Origin: an uncultured Clostridia bacterium
GTDB taxonomy: Bacteria > Bacillota > Clostridia > TANB77 > CAG-508
Reading direction: 5' to 3'
Assembly (NCBI GenBank): GCA_934183045.1
Contig: CAKPRW010000016.1
Coordinates: forward strand, 1-21,581
DNA length: 21,581 nt
The translations under genes and the position numbers were made by a program. Numbering within the stretch: position 1 is the stretch's first letter; every line of letters begins with the position of its first letter. The notes beneath the pieces are model-generated. The model did no database searches and had not been told where the DNA came from. It was given only the letters and a program-made list of their open reading frames with translations. Shown here piece after piece: positions 7,258 to 15,592 of this stretch.

Positions 7258-8169
7258 ATGAACAGTACACAAAAGTTTATGTGTCTACCAAATCCTTTGC
7301 CTGATATTTATCGGTCAAATAGCGTAGACTCAGCAGTCAACAATTACATCCGGACATTGTCGCGAGAGTTAAAAAAGAATCCAAGCGATCTCAAACTGCA
7401 GTTAATGTTAAATGCATGCAGAGATTACCTTTCTTTAACTTCTAGTAAGAAAATTACTTCAAGAAATAGAAAGTATTTCAATGCAATACATCAATACACT
7501 GTAAAAAATCATAAGGATACATTCGCGAAGACAATTGCAAGAACCAAAAGCTGGATTAGCTTTTTTTACAAATGTATTATCAAACTGCAGAAAAATATAT
7601 CTCTTGATTCTATACGGGATATATATGCATGTAGAACAATTCTTGATTCTACTGAAGGAAAAGATACAGAGGACTTGATAAAGAAATGTTATGAAGTCAT
7701 GGATGAAAACATTAAATATTTCATCAAATTGGGGTTCACCCCTTGTGACTCAGAACCATTAAAAGATACCGAAGGCTTTGATGCTGAAAAGTATCCAGAC
7801 CTTATCGTTCCTGAGAGATCTTATCTGTCACCAGAAAACATTCCGTATGTAAAAGATTACATCAGATATCCTAAAGCAAATTCTTATCAGTCTTTGCATG
7901 TGATCTTAAAGGACACTTATGGTATTTACTTTGAATATCAGGTCCGTACCTACTCCATGGATATTAATGCAGAAGTAGGAGCTTCTTCACATGTGACCTA
8001 TAAGGATCAACAAAAAAAGAAGCGTCTTATTCCAAAATTGGAAATAGAACGCTCCAAAATTAATATGCATGGATACAGATGCGGATCTAACAACACTCTC
8101 CTCGCAGATGATGCAGGAATTGAGAAATCTGTTTCAGTATTACACAGAACTTATCGGGTTAACAGCTAA
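7258..8169 (+). CDS. RelA/SpoT-domain protein ((p)ppGpp synthetase-like), probably acquired
   Basis: The start at 7258 has AAAGGAG 8 bases upstream; an earlier ATG at 7222 has no ribosome site. The 303-residue protein contains the RelA/SpoT nucleotidyltransferase pattern: DIYACRTIL (compare DIAGIRII), DYIRYPKANSYQSLHVIL and YQVRTYSMDINAEVGASSH. It lacks HD hydrolase, TGS and ACT domains, so it resembles small alarmone synthetases or the toxic variants that modify tRNA or make unusual alarmones. Which of these it is cannot be told here, and no antitoxin gene is adjacent. Base composition is richer in G+C than neighbours, and CGG is used as Arg at codons 19, 32, 120 and 300. It sits inverted between two tRNA-modification genes that are adjacent in B. 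subtilis, so insertion is likely. A +1 shift at codon 19 would end it after 22 residues. Confidence 0.8.
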   Translation: MNSTQKFMCLPNPLPDIYRSNSVDSAVNNYIRTLSRELKKNPSDLKLQLMLNACRDYLSLTSSKKITSRNRKYFNAIHQYTVKNHKDTFAKTIARTKSWISFFYKCIIKLQKNISLDSIRDIYACRTILDSTEGKDTEDLIKKCYEVMDENIKYFIKLGFTPCDSEPLKDTEGFDAEKYPDLIVPERSYLSPENIPYVKDYIRYPKANSYQSLHVILKDTYGIYFEYQVRTYSMDINAEVGASSHVTYKDQQKKKRLIPKLEIERSKINMHGYRCGSNNTLLADDAGIEKSVSVLHRTYRVNS

Positions 8170-8196
8170 TTTAATTTACTGTTATCTCTAAAATTT

Positions 8197-8236
8197 CCCC
8201 TGTCTTAGTTTTATTTTAAGACAGGGGTTTTCTTTT
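8197..8236 (+). terminator. Terminator of the RelA/SpoT-domain gene
   Basis: CCCCTGTCTTA (8197-8207) pairs perfectly with 8217-8227 over a 9-base loop, followed by TTTTCTTTTTT. It is the most G+C-rich terminator in the window, fitting the foreign look of its gene. Confidence 0.9.
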
Positions 8237-8240
8237 TTAT

Positions 8241-8831
8241 TTATATTTTTAATTTACTAATCGCTAAACCATCTCCAACCTCTAAAATTTCAGTTTCAAG
8301 ATTTGGATTTTCACTAATTTCTTTAATATATTCTCTCAAATTTCTTACAGCTGTACGTTGTTTATGTTTGTTATAATCACTCATAACATAACCTTTATAC
8401 AAAATATTATCTGCAAAAATAATACCATTTGTGTTCAACATTCTTAAAGACTCTTTTAAGAAAAAAGGATATTTTCCTTTAGCAGCATCAATAAAAACCG
8501 CATCATACTTTTCATTTAAAGTTGGTAAAATCTCCACCGCATCACCTTCATAAATCTTAATCTTATCCTCAACACCAACTTTTTTAATATTATCCTTTGC
8601 TTCTCTTATTCTATCTTCATCTCTTTCAATAGTATCAATAACTCCATCAGCAGCCAAAAATTCTGAAAAGCACATTGCAGAATAACCAACCGCTGTACCA
8701 ATCTCAAGAATTCTTTTAGGTGGCATCTTTGTTAAATACTTTTCTATAACTTCCAACGTATCATCCATAATAATTGGAATATGCTCTTCCAATGCCTTTA
8801 ACTTTATCACTTCTAACGCTTCTCTATTCAT
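8241..8831 (-). CDS. trmR: Class I SAM-dependent O-methyltransferase, TrmR-like (tRNA 5-hydroxyuridine)
   Basis: The 196-residue protein matches the small O-methyltransferase_3 family. The SAM-binding motif LEIGTAVGYSA is at 42-52. Glu and Asp follow in DTIERDEDR, then EGDAVEIL. The metal-site region is DAVFIDAAKGKY, with DNILYKGYV later. In Bacillus the homolog TrmR (YrrM) methylates 5-hydroxyuridine at tRNA position 34 to 5-methoxyuridine. That substrate is made by TrhP, whose likely gene is at 5874-7106, so the assignment rests on family plus context. A catechol-type small-molecule methyltransferase is the alternative. Its 5' side carries a GC-rich palindrome (8847-8875), which would lie in its leader. 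AGGAGAG just before the ATG serves as ribosome site. No CGG in frame. Confidence 0.8.
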   Translation of the reverse strand: MNREALEVIKLKALEEHIPIIMDDTLEVIEKYLTKMPPKRILEIGTAVGYSAMCFSEFLAADGVIDTIERDEDRIREAKDNIKKVGVEDKIKIYEGDAVEILPTLNEKYDAVFIDAAKGKYPFFLKESLRMLNTNGIIFADNILYKGYVMSDYNKHKQRTAVRNLREYIKEISENPNLETEILEVGDGLAISKLKI

Positions 8832-8846
8832 TACTTCTCTCCTATA

Positions 8847-8875
8847 TTGCCAAAAGGGCCGGGGCTTTTTGGCAA
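8847..8875 (+). repeat. Palindromic repeat A, copy 1
   Basis: 29-base hairpin: TTGCCAAAA pairs with TTTTGGCAA around a GGGCCGGGGC core. It differs by one base from copy 3 (17458-17486) and from the reverse complement of copy 2. It lies in the leader of the trmR-like gene. Confidence 0.8.
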
Positions 8876-9145
8876 ATTTTATTTAGTAATAATATTTACA
8901 TTTTTAATATATCATAAATAATAGGTTTATAAAATTATAAAATTTAGTACAGTATAAGTATTAATTATTAGATTATTAAATTATCAAAATAAAAATATTT
9001 TAAATTTATTCTTAATACTTTGAAATACTAAAAAAATAAAATAATGCTTTCTTATTGATTAATTTTGAAATCCATTTATATATACTAAATAAATAATCTA
9101 ATAACTTTACTATATATTTAACCTTTAAAAATGTAATTTAAAAAA

Positions 9146-9174
9146 TTGCCAAAAAGACCCGGCCCTTTTGGCAA
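9146..9174 (-). repeat. Palindromic repeat A, copy 2, acting as typA terminator
   Basis: Exact reverse complement of copy 3. On the minus strand the hairpin is followed by six T (complement of 9141-9145 and flank) and lies 6 bases past the typA stop, so it probably ends the typA transcript. T runs occur on both sides. Confidence 0.8.
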
Positions 9175-9179
9175 TTTTT

Positions 9180-11000
9180 TTATTTATTGTTGTTTCTAGC
9201 AGCTCTTTCTCTTTCTTTTGTGTCTAAGATTTTCTTTCTTAGACGGATTGATTTTGGTGTTACTTCAACTAGTTCGTCATCTTGTATGAATTCTATTGCT
9301 TTTTCTAATGACATTTGAATTGGTGGTACTAAACGTAATGCATCATCTGATCCTGATGCTCTTGTGTTTGTTAAGTGTTTTTCTTTACATACGTTTATTG
9401 CTAAGTCTTCTCCTCTTGAGTTTAGTCCAACTATCATTCCTTCATATACTTCAACACCTGGTCCTATGAATAGATCTCCTTTGTCTTGTGCGTTGTATAA
9501 TCCGTATGTTACTGATTTTCCTGCTTCAAATGCTACTATTGTTCCTCTTACTCTTGATACAACTTCTCCTTTGAATGGTTCGTATGAATCAAAAATATGA
9601 TTCATTGTTCCTTCACCTTTTGTATCTGTTAAGAATTCTGTTCTATATCCTATTAATCCTCTTGCTGGGATTTTAAATTCTATTTTTGTGTGTCCTTCTT
9701 CTGCTGGTTCCATGTTTACCATTTCAGCTTTTCTTTTTCCTAATTTTTCTATAACATTTCCAACACAATCGTCAGGGACATTAACTACTAGTCTTTCTAT
9801 CGGTTCGCTTTTTACTCCATCTATTTCTTTAATAATTACTTTTGGACGAGATACTAATAATTCGAACCCTTCTCTTCTCATTGTTTCTATTAATACTGAT
9901 AAATGTAATTCTCCTCTTCCTGATACCTCAAATGAATCAGCACTATCTGTTTCTTTTACTCTTAATGATACGTTTCTTTCTAGTTCTTTAAATAATCTGT
10001 CTCTAATATGTCTTGATGTTATAAATTGTCCTTCTCTACCTGCTAGTGGTCCGTTGTTTACACTAAATGTCATTGAAACTGTTGGTTCATCTATATCAAC
10101 AAATGGTATTTTTTCTGGGTTATTAAAATCACAAATTGTATCACCAATATTGATATCTGGAATTCCTGCAAGTTCAATTATATCTCCTGCTTTTCCTTCT
10201 TCAACCTCTACTTTATTAAGTCCAACATGTGTATATACTTTTGCAATTCTTCCTTGTGTAATTTTATCTTCTTTTCCACAAATAGAAACTGGCATACCTA
10301 CCTTGATAGTTCCTCTTTCTACTCTTCCAACAGCAATTCTTCCAACATAATCATCATAATCTATGTTAGATACTAACATTTGAGCTGGACCTTCTTCATC
10401 ACAATTAGGTGCACTTATTGTATTTATAATTGTTTCAAATAAACAATCTAAATCTGTTGTATCATCAGCTAAGTCCATTTTAGCTATACCATTTTTTGCA
10501 GAAGCATAAACAACAGGAAAGTCTAATTGTTCATCATTTGCGTCTAATTCTATAAATAATTCTATTACTTGATCTACAACTTTCTCTGGTTGTGCTCCAG
10601 GTCTATCTATTTTATTAATAACAACGATTGGTTTTAATCCTAATGCCAATGATTTTTTTAACACTTCTCTTGTTTGAGGCATAGCACCTTCAAAAGCATC
10701 AACTAAAAGTAAAACCCCATCAACAGTTTTTAAAACCCTTTCAACTTCTCCACCAAAATCAGCATGTCCAGGTGTATCAACTATATTTATTTTTATATCA
10801 TCATGCATTACTGATGTATTTTTAGAAAGAATTGTAATACCTCTTTCTTTCTCTTGATCATTTGAATCCATTATTCTTTCTTGCACTTGTTCATTTTCTC
10901 TGAATATGTGACTTTGTCTAAGCATAGCATCTACTAATGTAGTTTTACCATGATCAACGTGAGCAATTATTGCAATATTTCTTATTTTTTGGTTATTCAT
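9180..11000 (-). CDS. typA: Ribosome-associated GTPase TypA/BipA
   Basis: The 606-residue protein is full length for TypA. The GTPase domain shows AHVDHGKTT (13-21), ERGITI (switch I), DTPGHADFGGEV and NKID. The later EF-G-like domains are followed by the TypA C-terminal domain, with ARGLIGYRTEFLTDTKGEGT and the ending region SLEKAIEFIQDDELVEVTPKS. It binds the ribosome and supports 50S assembly and stress or cold adaptation in other bacteria. It is last in a minus-strand series after plsC, cmk and the Asp23-type gene, but repeat B copy 1 (11020-11082) separates it from plsC. Ribosome site AGAGG lies about 8 bases upstream. Two CGG triplets occur inside it out of frame (TAC GGA, AAC GGA) with no frame disturbance. 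Confidence 0.97.
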   Translation of the reverse strand: MNNQKIRNIAIIAHVDHGKTTLVDAMLRQSHIFRENEQVQERIMDSNDQEKERGITILSKNTSVMHDDIKINIVDTPGHADFGGEVERVLKTVDGVLLLVDAFEGAMPQTREVLKKSLALGLKPIVVINKIDRPGAQPEKVVDQVIELFIELDANDEQLDFPVVYASAKNGIAKMDLADDTTDLDCLFETIINTISAPNCDEEGPAQMLVSNIDYDDYVGRIAVGRVERGTIKVGMPVSICGKEDKITQGRIAKVYTHVGLNKVEVEEGKAGDIIELAGIPDINIGDTICDFNNPEKIPFVDIDEPTVSMTFSVNNGPLAGREGQFITSRHIRDRLFKELERNVSLRVKETDSADSFEVSGRGELHLSVLIETMRREGFELLVSRPKVIIKEIDGVKSEPIERLVVNVPDDCVGNVIEKLGKRKAEMVNMEPAEEGHTKIEFKIPARGLIGYRTEFLTDTKGEGTMNHIFDSYEPFKGEVVSRVRGTIVAFEAGKSVTYGLYNAQDKGDLFIGPGVEVYEGMIVGLNSRGEDLAINVCKEKHLTNTRASGSDDALRLVPPIQMSLEKAIEFIQDDELVEVTPKSIRLRKKILDTKERERAARNNNK

Positions 11001-11019
11001 TTCTTTACCTCTTTCCTTC

Positions 11020-11082
11020 AGGGATTAGGGGACGTTCCTTAAATCCCTTTTTACAGGGATAAAGGGACACTCCTTTGTCCCT
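11020..11082. repeat. Palindromic repeat B, copy 1 (two hairpin units)
   Basis: Unit 11020-11048 has AGGGATT paired with AATCCCT-type ends around GGGACGTTCC. Unit 11055-11082 has AGGGACA paired with TGTCCCT. The first unit is an exact 29-base reverse complement of 19788-19816. It resembles REP-type intergenic elements and lies in the leader of typA. Confidence 0.75.
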
Positions 11083-11152
11083 CTTTTCTCTTAAAACACT
11101 ATACAATTATACTACTAAATATATGTTTTGTCAATTTATTGTATTTCTTATC

Positions 11153-11749
11153 TTATTTTGCCAATTCTAATATATTATCCATTATCTCCTTAGTAACTTT
11201 ATCTAAAGTTTCTTTATCCTTTGAACCTTTATACTCACTATAATCTAATGGTTTTCCATATGTAATAGTTACTTTTCTATTTCCTTTTTCTCCACCTTTT
11301 ATTCCGCAAGGAATTACTTTTGCTCCAGTTCTTAATGCAAAAAATGCAACTCCATCTTTTACTTTTTCTCCCTTTTCTATTCCGTTTCTTGTCCCTTCTG
11401 GAAACAATGCCAAGCAATCGCCATTTTTTAAAGTTTGTAATGATTCCTTTAGAGCTTTAACTTCTTTTGAATCTCTCTTTACTAAAATAGCATCAAAGAC
11501 CCATCCTAGAAAAGCTAAAAATTTGTTTTTAGTCAACTCTTCTTTTGCCAAAAATCTAGTATATCTTCCACATGTTACTTCCATTAATGGTGGATCTAAA
11601 AAACTTCTATGGTTTCCTGCTATTATAATAGGTCCTTCCTTTGGAATATTTTCTTTTCCAATTACTTTAGCTCTATAAACAATTTTACAATATGCATATA
11701 TTGCTCCTTTAACAATACCTCTTGTTATCTTTTTAAAAAATTCTTTCAT
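11153..11749 (-). CDS. plsC: 1-acyl-sn-glycerol-3-phosphate acyltransferase
   Basis: About 198 residues, the usual length for bacterial PlsC. The catalytic HX4D motif is NHRSFLD near residues 46-52. The substrate motif FPEGTRNG and a later IPCGIKGG block are also present. It would add the second acyl chain to lysophosphatidate to give phosphatidic acid at the inner face of the membrane. Two ATGs stand in tandem (11752 and 11749); the second has the better distance (6 bases) from GGAGG. It follows cmk by 26 bases on the same strand, so co-transcription is likely; cmk-plsC pairs are common in Firmicutes. The A+T content and codon use match the neighbours. Confidence 0.92.
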   Translation of the reverse strand: MKEFFKKITRGIVKGAIYAYCKIVYRAKVIGKENIPKEGPIIIAGNHRSFLDPPLMEVTCGRYTRFLAKEELTKNKFLAFLGWVFDAILVKRDSKEVKALKESLQTLKNGDCLALFPEGTRNGIEKGEKVKDGVAFFALRTGAKVIPCGIKGGEKGNRKVTITYGKPLDYSEYKGSKDKETLDKVTKEIMDNILELAK

Positions 11750-11775
11750 CATATTCCTCCTGATTCTGATATAGA

Positions 11776-12447
11776 TTACAATTCTATTTTTTCATTTATA
11801 ACTTCTAGTATTTTATCTACTACCTCTTCAATTTTCATATTACTTGAATCAATATAAACTGCATCATCAGCTTTTTTTAATGCTCCTATTTCTCTTTCCA
11901 TATCATTTTTATCTCTTGCCTTGATATTTTCTAAAATTTCTTCATAAGACATTTCAACACCTAATTCTTGATTTTGCTTATATCTTCTATTGGCTCTTTC
12001 TTCTTGTGTTGCATCCAAATATATTTTCACATCTGCATTAGGAAACACACATGTTCCAATGTCTCTTCCCTCCATAATTACATTTTTTCCTTCTGCACAT
12101 TTTCTAAATATTTCATTTAACTTAATACGTACTTCTTTAATAGCAGATATTGGTGATACTATTTTTGAAACTTCTTTTCCTCTTAACATTTTAGATACAT
12201 CTTGTTTATTTAAATATACTATATCTTCTCCATTTTCCAATCTAAATTCTATATCAATATCATCTAGTATATCGATGATTTTTTGTTTTTCTTCTACTTT
12301 AACTCCTCTGTTGATTGCTTCTAGTGCTACACAACGATAAGCTGAACCTGTCCCTATGTTAACTAAACCTAATTTTTTACTTACAAGTTCTGTTATTGTT
12401 CCTTTACCTGAACCTGCTGGTCCATCAATTGCTACGATAAATGACAT
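11776..12447 (-). CDS. cmk: Cytidylate kinase
   Basis: The 223-residue protein begins with the P-loop IDGPAGSGKGT (7-17). IGTGSAYRCVAL follows where the family normally has DTGAMYR. EGRDIGTCVFPNADVKIYLDA and a lid with RANRRYKQNQE come later, and KARDKNDMER ends the conserved part. It phosphorylates CMP and dCMP for nucleotide pools. The start overlaps the stop of the preceding gene in TAATG, sharing one base, which suggests translational coupling. It belongs to the likely operon with the Asp23-type gene and plsC. The Ser in TGSAYR in place of the usual Ala is a mild deviation. Confidence 0.95.
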   Translation of the reverse strand: MSFIVAIDGPAGSGKGTITELVSKKLGLVNIGTGSAYRCVALEAINRGVKVEEKQKIIDILDDIDIEFRLENGEDIVYLNKQDVSKMLRGKEVSKIVSPISAIKEVRIKLNEIFRKCAEGKNVIMEGRDIGTCVFPNADVKIYLDATQEERANRRYKQNQELGVEMSYEEILENIKARDKNDMEREIGALKKADDAVYIDSSNMKIEEVVDKILEVINEKIEL

Positions 12448-13316
12448 TATTGTTCCCCCTGACCTTCAACATAAATATTTTTAGCAACTACTTCCAATTC
12501 TACAACATTCATAGCAGTTAGCTTTTCTATTTCTTTTTTAGATTTTTCTTTAAATTCATTTAATCCAGTTACTACATTAAATCCATAAACAATAGTAACT
12601 TCCATATAAAGCTTTACTCCCTCTCCATAATTTTCTACACGAGTTTTTAAAACTTTATATATCGCTGGTGTTTGACATGCTAAATATTCTAAAATTTGTC
12701 TAAACACTAAATCAGATATTGTAAATCTTCCCATATAACTAAATGTTGGTCTTATAATTGATTTTTCTGAAATATATGGTTTTTGTCCTTTTCCCTTTGA
12801 TTTAAATATTTGCAAAGGATCTAATAAATATCCTGAAAAGTCTTTTTTTATTTCAAATGTTGGAACTGGTATAACGTGTTTTCCTTCTGTAACTCTTATT
12901 CTTCTTGCTGTTTCCATTTCTTGTTCAGTTGCTACATCTGTGATATATATTGTTTCTGATATTTCTGGCAATCCTAAATTACTAGCAATTTTTTGAACCA
13001 TACCATCTGATGTTCCTAAAATTAATATACTTTCAGGTCTATACTTTTTCAATGCCTTTATTATAATTTCTTTTTCTTGATCTTCATAAAATAATGCATG
13101 TTTTACTGTTCCAACTTTTGTAGGTGCTTTTTTAGCTGATTCACCAGCAATTACTTCATTTTCTTTTATTAATAGCCCATCATCTATTATATAACTGATA
13201 TTTCTTTCACTCGCTACCATTTGAGCTCTATAACTTTTTCCTGTTCCTGATGGTCCTACAAAAGCATATACTTTTATTTTATTTGCAAACGGTAATTTTA
13301 TATCTTTTAATAACAC
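12447..13316 (-). CDS. P-loop NTPase fused to an Asp23/Gls24-type domain
   Basis: The 289-residue protein has a clear Walker A motif, GPSGTGKS, at 21-28. A nucleotide-binding half runs to about 180, with SILILGTSDGMVQKIA as a likely Walker-B-like strand. The C-terminal part from about 190 contains SDLVFRQILEYLA, then GVKLYMEVTIVYGFNVV and ELEVVAKNIYVEG. This is the pattern of Asp23/Gls24 envelope-stress proteins. The role is unknown; the family often marks membrane-associated or envelope functions. It is first in the series with cmk and plsC, and cmk starts within its stop codon. A promoter with consensus spacing is at 13360-13388. Domain identities are fairly firm; function is not. Confidence 0.8.
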   Translation of the reverse strand: MLLKDIKLPFANKIKVYAFVGPSGTGKSYRAQMVASERNISYIIDDGLLIKENEVIAGESAKKAPTKVGTVKHALFYEDQEKEIIIKALKKYRPESILILGTSDGMVQKIASNLGLPEISETIYITDVATEQEMETARRIRVTEGKHVIPVPTFEIKKDFSGYLLDPLQIFKSKGKGQKPYISEKSIIRPTFSYMGRFTISDLVFRQILEYLACQTPAIYKVLKTRVENYGEGVKLYMEVTIVYGFNVVTGLNEFKEKSKKEIEKLTAMNVVELEVVAKNIYVEGQGEQ

Positions 13317-13359
13317 CTTTATTCCTCTTCCTTCACTATATTTATTATTCCACTTATAA

Positions 13360-13388
13360 ATTATATTCTATTTTACTAGAAAATACAA
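13360..13388 (-). promoter_or_regulatory. Promoter of the Asp23-type/cmk/plsC series
   Basis: TTGTAT (13388-13383) and TATAAT (13365-13360) separated by 17 bases on the minus strand, 44 bases before the first ATG. Confidence 0.65.
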
Positions 13389-13462
13389 GCATATATAAGA
13401 AAAATAAACATATCATTTCTTATAGACAATTATTACATATAATCCTAAAAGGAGGACTAACT

Positions 13463-14233
13463 ATGAAGAAAAAAGTTTTAGTATCTGGTTGTAATGGTAA
13501 CATGGGCAAACTCGTTTGTTCAGCAATAAATTTCACTGAAGACATGTATGTTTCAGCTGGTATTGACATAGTTTCTACTACAACATCTTTTCCTGTTTAT
13601 CATGGAGAATGTTACAATATACTTAACAATCTGAAAAATCAACAAAATCTTCCTGATATCATTATTGATTTTTCAACTCCAGAAGTAACACGAAAATTAG
13701 CATTTTATGCTGCTCATTTTGGTATTCCTATTGTTATTGCAACTACAGGTCTAACCTCTAATGACATTTACTCTTTAAAAAATGAATATTCTTCAAGTAT
13801 TCCAGTTTTTCAATCTTCTAACATGTCTTTTGAGGTAGCCCTTTTCAAAAACATTGTTCAACAAGCAGCCAAACAGCTTGCTAATACAGATATTGAAATA
13901 AGTGAAACACATCATAATAGAAAAAAAGATGCACCAAGTGGAACTGCTAAAATGATTGCAAATTCCATCAATAAAGCATTAGGAAATACAAAAACTATAG
14001 TTTATGGTCGCGAAGGTAAAAGAGAAAAAAATGAGATTGGACTTTCCTCAGTTCGCGGTGGTAATATTACTGGTGAGCATACTGTTCACTTTTTTAGCGA
14101 AAATGAAACACTTGAAATAAAACATATTGCTTATTCACGAGAAGTTTTTGCTGATGGAGCTTTACATGCTGCAAGATTTCTTTTAACAAAGGAACCTGGT
14201 TTTTATAATATGGATGATTTAGTATCTACGTAA
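13463..14233 (+). CDS. dapB: 4-hydroxy-tetrahydrodipicolinate reductase
   Basis: The ATG at 13463 has AGGAGGA 7 bases upstream; the frame extends further up but without a start signal. The 256-residue product has the dinucleotide-binding VSGCNGNMGK at 7-16. IIDFST and VIATTGL follow, then the catalytic/substrate motif ETHHNRKKDAPSGTA and RGGNITGEHTV. It reduces the dihydrodipicolinate precursor with NAD(P)H on the lysine and diaminopimelate pathway. In spore formers the same branch feeds dipicolinic acid, which fits sigK in this window. It is a single-gene unit, divergent from the Asp23-type series and convergent with rlmN. Base usage is native; the only CGG triplet is out of frame (CGC GGT). 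Confidence 0.95.
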   Translation: MKKKVLVSGCNGNMGKLVCSAINFTEDMYVSAGIDIVSTTTSFPVYHGECYNILNNLKNQQNLPDIIIDFSTPEVTRKLAFYAAHFGIPIVIATTGLTSNDIYSLKNEYSSSIPVFQSSNMSFEVALFKNIVQQAAKQLANTDIEISETHHNRKKDAPSGTAKMIANSINKALGNTKTIVYGREGKREKNEIGLSSVRGGNITGEHTVHFFSENETLEIKHIAYSREVFADGALHAARFLLTKEPGFYNMDDLVST

Positions 14234-14292
14234 AATTTGTATATGATTTAAAACTGGAACACTCTATACAATTTTTATTTTAAGCAAAGCAC

Positions 14293-14336
14293 AAAAAAAC
14301 ATCACATTAATTTATATTACTTGTGATGTTTTTTAT
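14293..14336. terminator. Bidirectional terminator between dapB and rlmN
   Basis: A 13-bp perfect stem 14294-14306 / 14322-14334 with a 15-base loop. The arms start with A6 and end with T6, so the RNA ends in a U run on both strands. It serves the two convergent genes. Confidence 0.85.
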
Positions 14337-14347
14337 TTTTACTAAAC

Positions 14348-15373
14348 TTAATTATCTAAATTTTTTCTTCTTAGTTGTCCACAAGCAGCATCTATATCTG
14401 ATCCTAATTCTCTTCTAATAGTTGCTACTATTCCATGTTCATTTAAATAATCTCTAAATTTCATGATATTTTCATTTGAACTTTTGTCATATTTACCATT
14501 TTCTATTTTATTTATTGGTATTAAATTCACATGACAATTCATTCCTTTTAAAAGCTTTACTAATTCTTTTGCATCCTCTAAATTATCATTATTATCTTTA
14601 GCTAATGCATATTCAAATGATATCCTTCTATGTGTTTTTTCTATATAATCTTTGCATGCCTTGATTAATTCTTCAATTGGAAACGCATTATTTACAGGCA
14701 TCATACTACTTCTTTTTTCATTGTTTGTAGCATGTAACGAAATTGATAATGTACATTGAATATTTTCATCTGCTAATCGTTTTATTCCTGGTATTAGTCC
14801 ACTTGTCGAAATACTTATATGTCTTGCTCCTATATTTAATCCTTTAGGATTATTTATAATTCTTATTGCATTTATGACATTTGAATAGTTATTTAATGGT
14901 TCACCTATTCCCATAAAAACAATATTTGAAATTCTAACTCCAGTATCTTGTTCTACTGCTATAATTTGTTCTATAATTTCTCCACTTGTTAGATTTCGTT
15001 CAAAATTTATTCCAGTTGATGCACAAAATTTGCATCCCATTTTACATCCAATTTGTGAAGAAACACATATACTATATCCATGATGATAACTCATTAGAAC
15101 TGTTTCTATTGCATTACCATCAAGCACATCAAATAAATATTTGATTGTTCCATCTTTAGATTCTTGTTTTTTCAGAATTTTAAAATTACATATCGTATAA
15201 TTTTCTTCAAGTTTTTTTCTTAATTCAAGAGACAAATTAGTCATTTCATCAAAACTTTTAACTTTTTCTTGAAATAACCATTTGAATATTTGCTCAGCTC
15301 TAAATGGCTTTTCTCCTAAATTTTCTAACTCTTTTTTTAATTCATCTAAATTATAATCCTTTATATTTTTCAT
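14348..15373 (-). CDS. rlmN: Dual-specificity 23S rRNA/tRNA adenine-C2 methyltransferase RlmN
   Basis: 341 residues, the normal size. The radical-SAM cysteine motif is CKMGCKFCAST (family form CxxxCxxC). The N-terminal helical domain includes KPFRAEQIFKWLF. VFMGIGEPLNNY, ARHISISTSG, SLHATNN and the terminal DIDAACGQL carrying the second catalytic Cys are all present. It methylates A2503 of 23S rRNA and A37 of some tRNAs by a radical mechanism. The start has GGTG 5 bases upstream. It follows a 58-residue ORF on the same strand and ends at the bidirectional terminator. No in-frame CGG. Confidence 0.96.
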   Translation of the reverse strand: MKNIKDYNLDELKKELENLGEKPFRAEQIFKWLFQEKVKSFDEMTNLSLELRKKLEENYTICNFKILKKQESKDGTIKYLFDVLDGNAIETVLMSYHHGYSICVSSQIGCKMGCKFCASTGINFERNLTSGEIIEQIIAVEQDTGVRISNIVFMGIGEPLNNYSNVINAIRIINNPKGLNIGARHISISTSGLIPGIKRLADENIQCTLSISLHATNNEKRSSMMPVNNAFPIEELIKACKDYIEKTHRRISFEYALAKDNNDNLEDAKELVKLLKGMNCHVNLIPINKIENGKYDKSSNENIMKFRDYLNEHGIVATIRRELGSDIDAACGQLRRKNLDN

Positions 15374-15406
15374 TTTTTCACCTTTTATTTTATTGTAATT
15401 ATTATA

Positions 15407-15583
15407 TTATTTATATTTTATTTCTTTTGGAATAACAATTTTAGTAATATCTACTTTTTTGGGTGTTACCAATTTTTCTATTCTCATTTCCAACTGATAT
15501 TCTTCGTAAAAAAATATCATAGATAATTTTTTTCGTATTTTATCAAATGCTGTTTCTTTTTTTATAATTAAACTTTTTTCCAT
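15407..15583 (-). CDS. Small 58-residue lysine-rich protein, unknown
   Basis: An ATG at 15583 with GAGG about 7 bases upstream opens a 58-codon frame ending in TAA at 15407-15409. It starts MEKSLIIKKETAFDKIRKKL, continues through a hydrophobic/aromatic MIFFYEEYQLEM stretch and ends with a Lys/Ile-rich region. There is no signal peptide and no recognised motif. It fills the gap between the DUF6320 gene (9 bases upstream) and rlmN (33 bases downstream), all on the same strand, which supports a real small gene. Translation is not otherwise shown. Confidence 0.5.
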   Translation of the reverse strand: MEKSLIIKKETAFDKIRKKLSMIFFYEEYQLEMRIEKLVTPKKVDITKIVIPKEIKYK

Positions 15584-15592
15584 ATTTTAGCC

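Larger units (their letters stand above)
8832..9179. other. A+T-rich gene-free stretch bounded by inverted GC-rich palindromes
   Basis: This 348-base gap holds no convincing ORF. Its ends carry inverted copies of the same palindrome (8847-8875 and 9146-9174). About 270 bases between them are almost all A and T. I see no clear promoter hexamer pair. The arrangement resembles a paired REP (REPIN- or MITE-like) unit, but no target-site duplication is evident. Confidence 0.5.

Noticed and set aside
9688..10350. 220-codon plus-strand ORF
   Set aside because: Lies antisense within typA, with Ser/Pro/Thr composition typical of a reverse frame.
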